NCBI RefSeq assembly: GCF_006569185.2
Contig: NZ_VIGC02000006.1
Span: forward strand, 171,280 to 235,279
Direction of reading: 5' to 3'
Source of the DNA: Litorilinea aerophila
GTDB lineage: Bacteria > Chloroflexota > Anaerolineae > Caldilineales > Caldilineaceae
Length of the DNA stretch: 64,000 bases
Part shown: positions 29,281 through 38,400 of the stretch, piece after piece
How positions within the stretch are numbered: the first letter of the stretch is position 1
Layout of the letters: the number at the start of each line of letters is the position of its first letter
Notes under the pieces: model-generated
What the model saw: the letters and a program-made list of their open reading frames with translations, nothing else
Database searches by the model: none
Told to the model about the DNA's origin: nothing
Position numbers and translations under genes: made by a program

Positions 29281-29844
29281 ATGGCCCAGCCCTTGACCCA
29301 TTTGGATGCCCATGGCCACGCCGCCATGGTGGACGTGGGCGACAAAGCCGTTACCACCCGCACCGCGGTAGCTCAGGGGGAAGTGCGCATGCAGCCGGCT
29401 ACCCTGGCCGCCATCCGAGAGGGCAACGTCCCCAAGGGAGATGTCCTGGCCGCCGCGCGCATTGCCGGCATCATGGCAGCCAAGCGCACTCCCGAGCTGA
29501 TACCCCTCTGCCATCCGTTGCTCTTGAGCAAGGTGGCCGTTGATTTTGAGATCGACGAACGAGAGAGCCGGGTGGTGATCACCGCCACCGTGCGCTGCCA
29601 GGGCCAGACCGGCGTGGAGATGGAGGCCCTGACCGCGGTGAGCGTGGCCGCGTTGACCATCTACGACATGGCCAAGGCCCTGGAAAAGACCATGACCATC
29701 GGCGGCATTCGTCTGTTGGAGAAACAGGGCGGCAAGTCGGGCCCCTGGCGTCGGGAAGCCGGAGGCGATGTGAATCTGCACGAAGACGTTGGACCGCGAA
29801 AGCTGGAAGACGGGGAAGGGGATACCCATGGAAGTCACCGTTAA
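29281..29844 (+). CDS. moaC: Cyclic pyranopterin monophosphate synthase MoaC
   Basis: Converts the MoaA product to cyclic pyranopterin monophosphate. The sequence [20 protein letters not shown] opens like all MoaC proteins. [20 protein letters not shown], the catalytic [19 protein letters not shown] and [20 protein letters not shown] are the family's conserved blocks. At 187 residues it is slightly longer than usual (~160), with a hydrophilic C-terminal extension. AAGGGAG lies ahead of the ATG. Its end overlaps the molybdopterin synthase gene by 17 bases. Confidence 0.95.
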   Translation: MAQPLTHLDAHGHAAMVDVGDKAVTTRTAVAQGEVRMQPATLAAIREGNVPKGDVLAAARIAGIMAAKRTPELIPLCHPLLLSKVAVDFEIDERESRVVITATVRCQGQTGVEMEALTAVSVAALTIYDMAKALEKTMTIGGIRLLEKQGGKSGPWRREAGGDVNLHEDVGPRKLEDGEGDTHGSHR

Positions 29845-30610
29845 ACTCTTTGCTACCCTGCGCCAGCAGGCCGGTTGGTCCGAGCGGCGCATTGACCTGC
29901 CGACCGAGGCCACCTTACAAGATCTCCTGAGCCGGTTGGAAGAGGAGCACGAAAACCTGACCTTTGCCGACCGTCCCGTCTATGCGGCCGTCAACCAGGA
30001 GTACGCCCATCTGGACCGGATCCTTGCCCCGGGCGATGAAGTGGCCTTGTTTCCGCCGGTTTCGGGCGGAACCGGCGGGGAGCGAGAGAGCGTCCTTGAG
30101 GAGGTATCCAGCCAGGCGGCGCCGAAACTGTATGAAATTACCGACCGGCCCCTCTCCCTGGACGAGGTGGCGGCCCGGGTGAGCCGGGTGAGCTGTGGCG
30201 CGGTGGTGGTCTTCAGCGGGACCGTGCGGGGTGAGACGGCCACGGAAGCCGGCGCCCGCAACACCGATTTTCTGGTCTACGAAGCCTATGTGGAAATGGC
30301 CGAGCGTATGCTGGCGCAAATCGGCGACGAAATCAAGGCCCGCTGGCCCAAGGTGGAGGCGGTGAGCATCATGCACCGCATTGGGCGCTGTGAAGTTGGC
30401 GAACCCAGCGTGGTCATTGCGGTGGCCACGCCCCACCGGGGCGACGGCTGCTTCGAGGCCTGTCGCTATGCCATCGAGCGCCTCAAGGCCATCGTGCCCA
30501 TCTGGAAACAGGAAAACTGGTCCGACGGCCAGGTGTGGGTGGAAGGGCCCCGCCAGCCAGAACTGGACCTGTCGCCGCCGGGGCAGGAGCATGGAGGGGG
30601 AGCGGATTAG
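29828..30610 (+). CDS. MoaD-MoaE fusion (single-chain molybdopterin synthase)
   Basis: Both subunits of molybdopterin synthase in one 260-residue chain. Residues 1-81 are a full MoaD ubiquitin-like domain ending [10 protein letters not shown], where the Gly80-Gly81 pair must normally be a free C terminus to carry the thiocarboxylate. Residues ~97-250 are Moa[67 protein letters not shown] and [15 protein letters not shown] chose ATG 29828 ([12 protein letters not shown]) with GGGGAAGGGG ahead; ATG-equivalent 29789 only adds moaC out-of-frame sequence. Function requires either cleavage after GG, as reported for mycobacterial MoaX, or an unusual mechanism. Confidence 0.93.
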   Translation: MEVTVKLFATLRQQAGWSERRIDLPTEATLQDLLSRLEEEHENLTFADRPVYAAVNQEYAHLDRILAPGDEVALFPPVSGGTGGERESVLEEVSSQAAPKLYEITDRPLSLDEVAARVSRVSCGAVVVFSGTVRGETATEAGARNTDFLVYEAYVEMAERMLAQIGDEIKARWPKVEAVSIMHRIGRCEVGEPSVVIAVATPHRGDGCFEACRYAIERLKAIVPIWKQENWSDGQVWVEGPRQPELDLSPPGQEHGGGAD

Positions 30611-30804
30611 TGTTTGTGCAGTCGTCGACCAGATTTGACATCAGAGACCCTCTGTGGTAAATTTAACAAGCAGAATGGAGTGGCTGCGGGCCCCGGGTCA
30701 GGGGCCACGAAGGACACCCCAAATCGCGTCGGCAGGTTAACAACCGAAACAGCCCGAAAGTTGCAAGTCGGCGCAGGCCGATATTTCGGATGAATCGTCT
30801 GAGT

Positions 30805-31302
<498 letters not shown>

Positions 31303-31305
31303 AAC

Positions 31306-31334
31306 TTGCCAAAACAGGGCGATTCTGCTACAAT
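31306..31334 (+). promoter_or_regulatory. Sigma-70 type promoter of the tRNA cluster
   Basis: TTGCCA at 31306-31311 and TACAAT at 31329-31334 are separated by exactly 17 bases, and TG precedes the -10 by one base (TGCTACAAT). The predicted start is 5-8 bases before the tRNA-Leu gene. It lies immediately after the 3' end of rnpB. Confidence 0.8.
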
Positions 31335-31346
31335 GGCGGCTGTTGC

Positions 31347-31432
<86 letters not shown>

Positions 31433-31443
31433 TGGGCAATCGC

Positions 31444-31518
<75 letters not shown>

Positions 31519-31553
31519 CCCACGGCTGCCAGGTCACAGGTAGCAACCAATTT

Positions 31554-31627
<74 letters not shown>

Positions 31628-31632
31628 ACCGG

Positions 31633-31656
31633 GGCCGGCTTCTGGCCGGCCTTTTT
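31633..31656 (+). terminator. Rho-independent terminator inside the tRNA cluster
   Basis: GGCCGGC (31633-31639), loop TTCTG, GCCGGCC (31645-31651), then TTTTT. It ends one base before the tRNA-Phe gene, so it separates Leu-Ala-Gly from Phe-Gln-His, or attenuates the second half. Confidence 0.8.
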
Positions 31657-31729
<73 letters not shown>

Positions 31730-31757
31730 CCTTAGTAATTGTAAATGGATAATGGGA

Positions 31758-31810
31758 AATTGTTAATGGGAAAATTGTCGAGATGACGTGATCCCCAAAC
31801 ATTAACAATT
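31758..31810. repeat. Inverted repeat between tRNA-Phe and tRNA-Gln
   Basis: AATTGTTAATG (31758-31768) and CATTAACAATT (31800-31810) are perfect complements; flanking words (AAATGGATAATGG and CCATTTATCATTG) extend the similarity outwards. The stretch is AT-rich compared with its surroundings and holds no gene. The arms are themselves built from a repeated AATGG-like word. Confidence 0.7.
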
Positions 31811-31840
31811 GTCCATTTATCATTGAGCGTTTTCAATTAT

Positions 31841-31912
<72 letters not shown>

Positions 31913-31984
31913 TCGGTCGGGGCAGGTGATCCTGCCCCGGTCTGTCACTGGCAACCAGAAGTGGTTGTTGTCTTTCCCCGCCAT

Positions 31985-32057
31985 GGCGCTCGTAGCTCAA
32001 TGGCAGAGCACCAGATTGTGGATCTGGGTGTTGTGGGTTCGAGCCCCATCGAGCGCC
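31985..32057 (+). tRNA. tRNA-His (GTG anticodon)
   Basis: 73-nt tRNA including the extra G at -1 (31985), which pairs with C73, the histidine identity element. The acceptor GCGCTCG pairs with CGAGCGC; the anticodon loop TTGTGGA is in stem CCAGA/TCTGG; T-loop TTCGAGC. Confidence 0.95.
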
Positions 32058-32097
32058 CCTCATCAATCAAGACCGCAGCCGCGGTCAGCCAGGAAGA

Positions 32098-32130
32098 AGA
32101 GTTCAACGGATGACGTTGGGCTCTTTTTTT
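32098..32130 (+). terminator. Rho-independent terminator of the tRNA cluster
   Basis: AGAGTTCAACG (32098-32108) pairs over 11 positions, two of them G-U, with CGTTGGGCTCT (32114-32124) around the loop GATGA, followed by a run of T to 32130. A second small hairpin, GACCGC/GCGGTC, lies just upstream at about 32071-32086. Confidence 0.85.
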
Positions 32131-32348
32131 GTTTTACCATCCTTGCATTTTTTTCAATCTACAGGTGCAATCCACAGATGACATCGATTTCGTAGAAGGG
32201 GCAGATGTACCAATGGGGCAAGGTTGCTCTTTTGTAGGCGCAGCTCGTACTGCAGAGTCGTCTGCTGGGGGGGCATTTGGGGCAGAATCTGGGGCATCTG
32301 CCCTGGAGCTACGGGGGGGCTCGAATGTAAGGGAGCTTTCAATTGCGT

Positions 32349-32377
32349 TTGATTTTTGCTGAATTGTTGGCTAAAAT
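32349..32377 (+). promoter_or_regulatory. Promoter of the giant secreted protein gene
   Basis: TTGATT (32349-32354) and TAAAAT (32372-32377) are 17 bases apart. Predicted transcription start is near 32384, which rules out translation starts before that point and leaves a leader of about 113 bases containing a strong hairpin. Confidence 0.6.
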
Positions 32378-32418
32378 GCCCATCAAGACGAGCAGAACGT
32401 TTTGACGCTTTTGTTCCT

Positions 32419-32449
32419 TGTCAGGCCGAAACAGATTTTCGGCCTGACA
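32419..32449 (+). promoter_or_regulatory. Perfect 13-bp leader hairpin upstream of the giant gene
   Basis: TGTCAGGCCGAAA (32419-32431), loop CAGAT, TTTCGGCCTGACA (32437-32449). It lies in the predicted leader, 47 bases before the ATG and about 37 before the GGAGG ribosome site. There is no T-run after it, so it is not a classical terminator. It may be an operator for a dimeric regulator or an mRNA stability/attenuation element. Confidence 0.6.
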
Positions 32450-32496
32450 GGGATCCTATGCAAAATCGAAGCCACTCTCATCTCCCGGAGGTCCCC

Positions 32497-35400
32497 ATGC
32501 GACTTGTTCCCCGTCTTCCTCGTCGGCTTCTTACTCTTTTCCACTGCATCTTGGCTGCCGGCCTGATCGTCCAAAGTGCGGCGCCCGTCGTTCTGGCCCA
32601 ACCGGGGGATCAACCCCTGTTTCTTCCCTGGATTGCCAACGGCCCGGCGCGGCCGGTGGCGGAAGCCCTCTTCCGCACCCACATCACCGTTCGTACGCCG
32701 GCCCAGTGGCGCACCCTGGCGCAGATGGGCGTGGTGATCCTGGCGCGGGGTGGGGACTGGGCTTCTGTGCTCGTCGATGAAGCAGGTTTGGAGGAGTTAG
32801 CCAGGCGTCGCTTCAACCCGGACCGGACCAACGGACTGGCCCTGTTGGTGTCGGCCAACGAAGGGCGGGACCGGACGGTCGCCGGCAGTCTGGCGCCCCT
32901 GCTGGCGCAGGCCGCTGCGGCGGCTGCGCTCCCTACGGAGGAGGAGGTCCAGGCCACGGCCATGCGCGCCTTGCGGACGGCACTGGCCAGCCTCACGGCG
33001 GCCCAGCAGGCGTTCCTGGCGGCTGCGGAGGATGTGGACGGCGACAACGACGGCCTGACCGACACGGCGGAAGGCTGGTGGTGCACCGACCCGGCCCGGG
33101 CCGACACGGACTTCGACGGCGTGAACGACGGCGACGAGGTGGCCGCGCTCAAGGCGTGGATGAACAACGAGCTGTCCAAGGCCCCCAGTACGGGCAAACC
33201 CTTCCAGGGCTGGCCCCATCAGAAGGCGAACTGCTACGACGATGACTCCGATTCGGTGCCCGACGCGGTGGAGCGGCTGGAGCTGGGGCTGAACGCGAAC
33301 CGGGAGAGCACGGATCGGGACAAGTTCGACGACGGCCAGGAGCTCTTCGGCAACACCTACTGCACGGGCGGGGGCGGCTTCTGCGGCTACGGTGCCCTGC
33401 CCCGCAACGAGGACTGGGGCCTGATCTTCGCGGAGATGCCCTCGTGGGTGAAGGCGCCGGGACATCATCCCCTGGTGGCGGCCTTCCCCGTGCCGGAGAT
33501 CGACGTGGTGGAGTCGTCCCTGCACGTGGAGACGGTCACCACGGTGACCACGGACCACACCATCAGCCAGGGGACGGAAAGATCCTACAGCACGTCCAAG
33601 ACGGAGGGGACCAGCACCAGTGTGGCGAACACGGTAACGTGGAATGAGTGGCAGGAGGTGTCGGAGTCTTTGCAACAACGTGTGCCGGTTGGAAGTCAAA
33701 CTACCTTCGCAAAAACAGAACAAGAACAGGCAATGGGTTGGCCTTCACTACTATTAAAAGGCGGGAAAATTATTAGCAAAGGCTCCAAATTGTTGAGAAA
33801 AGCTGGGCCGTTATTAAAAGGCGCCGGGAAATTTTTGAAGAAAGCAGGTGAGTATCTTAGCCCAATAGCTGACGCTGTAACGATTTTAGACTTTTTGAAA
33901 CCAGATGGAACAAAACAACCCCCAGATGAAATACAGCAGCAAGTTAACATTAACCAATACCAATCAGTTGATGTTCGTCTACAAAACCAAATTGAAAATG
34001 AAGTATCAGTTATTTTAAATCAAAATTTTGATACAAGTAATATAGTCAATGCGCTTGAAGGATCTCGGTATGCGTACTTAGAATCGGGAAAGCTTATTGC
34101 GCAAGGACTTCACGACGTAGCTTACATACTGTCAATGCCTATTAAGAGTACGACAACAACGACAGGGAAATCCTGGGGCGGTTCTCAAACTACTACTCAC
34201 GAACAATACGAAGAGCACACCATCACCAACGGCGAGGCCTTCTCCAGCAGCGAATCCTGGGGCACCGCCACCGCCGTGGACTCTTCCCACGCTGCAGACC
34301 TCTGGTTCACCTACAAGGTGCGCAACACGGGCACCGAGTACGCTACCCAAATCAAGCACCTGGCCTTCAATATCTACATTGGCGACAATCCGAATCCAGT
34401 TTGTACCTATTACGTGGGATCGACTTCATGTGGCACCCCGGTCGATGATGTTTTGTTTGTGAACTTCATGCCAGGCGAGGAGCATACTTATACATCTTAT
34501 CGGATCCCCCTCAGCCTGGAGCAGATGAAGGCCATCGACCTGGGCGGTCCTGTTCGTATTGTTGTCGAGGATTTCAGTTACGGTTTCGATGAGGTTTTGT
34601 ACAATGACGCGGCCAACGCGGGCATCCTCTTCGCCATGGAGGACGGCACGGACGACGGCGACGAGGCCATTGACACCTACCTCATCCCCACCTGGGGCCA
34701 GGAGACGGTGCTGGATGTGCTGGCCCGCTACTTCCCCCACGAGACCGACGCCAACGGCATGTTGACCGCCATCTGGACGCCGGAGTACCGCAGCGACACG
34801 CCGTCCTGGTGCCGGGAGCCCCGCCGCCCCACCGACCAGCCCACCAAGGCGGTCTGGTGCAAGAAGGAACTCTCCACCGCAGACTGGTGGAACATCTACA
34901 CCGACGGCCTGGGCGACGGCTCCGAAGGCTTCCAGGACACCCAGGCTGTGCCCGGCAGTGTGGCCCTCTTCCGCTTCAACAAGGACACCGACCTGGACGG
35001 CTTCTCCGACCGCTCGGAGCGCCGCCTGGGCACGGACCCCAACGACGCCTCCTCCTTCCCCCGGCCCGAACTCCTGGCCGGCCTGCACCAGATCCGGGAG
35101 GGGGGCCGGGTGACGGCCACCCTCTCCCTGCTCAACACGGGCGTCTACGACGCCTACGGCGTGGAGGCGGTGATGGTCGCGCCAGACGACTCCATCTCCA
35201 TCACCAACAACACCGTGGGCGGCTCCGGCCGGGTGCGGGCCTTGAAGTCGGTCATCGTGGGCAGCCGCATCCTGCTTCAATCGCCCCTGCCGCCGGCCTG
35301 GACCCAGGAAGGCCACGCGGTCCCGGCCGCGGCCGGCTACTACACCGGCCGGGAGGATCGCACCTACACCTTCACCGTGCAGTGCGGCGCGCCCGGCGGC

Positions 35401-38400
35401 TGCCAGGTGGGCAGCGGCGCGTGGACCCTGGCCTGGAACGACGGCATGGGCAACAGCGGCAGCCTTAACTTCGGCGACGGCTACGCCTCGCCCACCTTCC
35501 TGCCCGTGGGCAACCTGGGGCTGACGTTGGCCCTCTACTCGGGCAGCGTGCAGAACGGCGAGACCTTCACCGTGCAGGCCCTGACGCCCCGGGACACTTT
35601 CCAGTACACCATCAACCGGGAGCCCTACACGCCGCCCCTGGTCATCGTCTCCTACAACGACCCGCAGGGCAACCACCGCTTCGTCATCCCGCCCCAGGCC
35701 ATGGACCTGGGCGCGCCCACGGACGACCTGGCCCCCTTCGCCGGGCAGATGCTGGACGACGTGGGCGTGGAGATTGTGACCCATCAGGCCGTCACTCCGG
35801 GTGTGAACAGCGTGGACCTGCTGGTGAACAACCCCGCCTCGGTCACCCTGCAGGACGCCCACCTCTTCCTGGAATTCGTCAACATCACCGGCACGGTGGT
35901 CTCACAGGTGAGCCAGCAGGTGACCCTGCCTCCAGGCCCCACCTACACCACCCTCCAGTTCGACACCGGGGCCTTCAACCCCGCCTACAACCCGGATGAG
36001 GAGACCATCGTCCTGGCCTTCCTCACCGACTACGAGGGCAACATCCTGGACACCGCGGGCCGTCCCCTGAGCAGCTTCCAGCAGGATCCGCTGCCCGTGC
36101 TGGCGGGGACCGAGCCCACCTGGGACTTCGGCACGGTGACCCAGGGCAGCCTGCTGCGGCGGGAACTGGCCCTGGCCAACACAGGCCACAACGTCCTCTA
36201 CACCTACCTGGAGCCCGCGCCCGGCCTGCGCCTGAACCGCACGGCCCGCAGCGTGGGCGCGGCGGACCTGGTGGGCTACGAACTGGTGCTGAACACGGGC
36301 GAGTTGCCCGTGGGGCCCTACGACCGTACGGTGACCCTGCGTACCGGCGACCCGAACCGGCCCACGGTCTCCGTGCGCCTGGTGGGGACCATCGCCGCGC
36401 CCACGGGGGACACGGCCGGCCAGAACGACCTGCGCCCGCTGGACGTGGCGGTGACGGTGCAGGGGCCCAGGAACCAGGGCGAGTGGGTGGAGTTCACCCA
36501 CGACCTGGGCCCCGACCCGCAGAGCCTGCACCCGGTGAAGGTGTACAGCCAGGACTACGGCACGCTGCACGGCGTGGGCAAGTACGCCACGGACTTCAGC
36601 GCGGGCACCGCCTCCTACGACATGTTCGGCGACGGGCGGGATGGCGTCATGCCCTCCAGCGGCAACCTGGACAACGACAACGGCGCCGGCATCGCCATCG
36701 TCAACAGCGGCGCGGCTGGCGCGACAAGCATCAACGTGACTGACGCCTACGCTGGCTGGCGCATCAACCCTGGCGATGTGGTGCTCATCCACCAGACCCA
36801 GGGGACGAATGCCGGCTGTTGGGAGTTGAACAAGGCGGTGTCGGATTATGCAGGTGGCACGGCGACGATTCAGCTAGCCAAGGCACTGCAGTGCAACTAT
36901 ACCAGCGGCGGGAACAACCATGCCCAGGTGTTGCGCGTGCCACAGTACTCGACATGCAATGTGACTGGAACGGTCACACCCTTGTTAGGGTGGGACGGCA
37001 TAAAGGGCGGTCTGTTCGCAGTATTATGTAACAGTCCGATGACAATTGTCGGTGCTATCCAAGCAACAGGTAATAATGGTTCATTCATCGGCGGCGGTAG
37101 CTATCCATCACCCCACAAATATGCTGCCGGCGGTATTGGGGCAGGTTTTCGTGGTGGGCAAGGGGACTCCACAACATGTTGCTTCGTGGTCGCTCAAGGA
37201 CAACAAGGGGAAGGTAACGCAGGACTAGGAGTTGGATCAAGACTAGCTAATGGGATCGGAGGAGGGGGAGCATACAAGACCGATGCTGCATTTGCAGGTG
37301 GTGGCGGCGGTGGGAATGCTGCCAGTGGCAGCGGTGGAGGAGCCAGTTCTGTGGCAGGTTCCGTAGAAGCTGGCCTAGGCGGCACTGGATTCAGTTCTGC
37401 GTCCCCCCAACCGTTGATATTTGGCGGCGGCGGCGGCGGCGGAGTCAAGGACGGAAATTCCGCGGGTGGTGGTGGTGCTGGCGGCGGCATCGTATTCCTT
37501 TCAGTTGCTCAACTGGTTGTAAATGGAACGATCAGCGTTAATGGTGGGGCAGGCGGTGCTATCGAAGTCTTCGATGGCGGCGGGGGTGGTGGCGCCGGCG
37601 GTTCAATAATCATTCGAGCTGGCATATTGTCCCTCGGTGCTGGTCGTGTTACTGCAGTTGGAGGTGCGGGAGGCAAGTCCGCAGGTTCAGGCAGTGTAGG
37701 GCGTATATACATCGAGTATTGTGAACCCCTTTCTGGTTCCACTAACCCCGCCGCAAGCACCCAGAAACTAAACTGCTACATCGCCGAGCAGGTGGAATCC
37801 GTGCCCTACACCCAGGGCCGTCTCAACCTGCCGGAGAACATCCCCGACGGCGAGAGCCGCGCCTACCAGGTCCAGTACGGCCGCCGGTTGGACTTCGCCG
37901 ACGCCGGCGAGCAGGCCACCACCCTGCGCCTGCCCTCGGCCATGCTCAGCGCGGCGACCCTGGACGTGCTGGTCAGCCAGGTGGGCAGCGGCGATGTCAC
38001 CGTGCGGGTGGACGTGGGCAACGACGGCTCCTGGGACTGGGAGACCACCCAGAACGTGGACAACGCGGCCACCCTCACCACCGCCGACCTGGCCGGGGCC
38101 TTCAACGCCTACTGGTCGGCCCAGGGCGCGCCCACCACAGGGACCCTGGACGTGCCCGTCAAGGTCTCCCTGAGCCAGGGCGGCCAGGTGCTCCTCACCA
38201 ACCTGCGGGTGGACACCGCGGGCAGCAAACTGCGCACCGTGCGCCTGCCCGGCGGCGCCACCTACACCACCTCCAACCTGGACTTCACCGTGGAGGGCAG
38301 CGGCTCCGGCCCCCTGGCCGTCTCCCTGGACGTGGGCGACGACGGCACGGTGGACTGGTCCACCAGCACCACGGCCGGCCTGCCCCACCGTTTGCTCAGC

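Noticed and set aside
32356..32496. Upstream extension of the giant gene to 32356
   Set aside because: It begins inside the predicted promoter and before the hairpin; GGAGG and a signal peptide place the start at 32497.
37250..37700. GGT/GGC-rich repeats as a possible CRISPR or minisatellite
   Set aside because: They are the codons of a glycine-rich protein domain without regular unit length or spacers. No CRISPR array was seen anywhere in the window.
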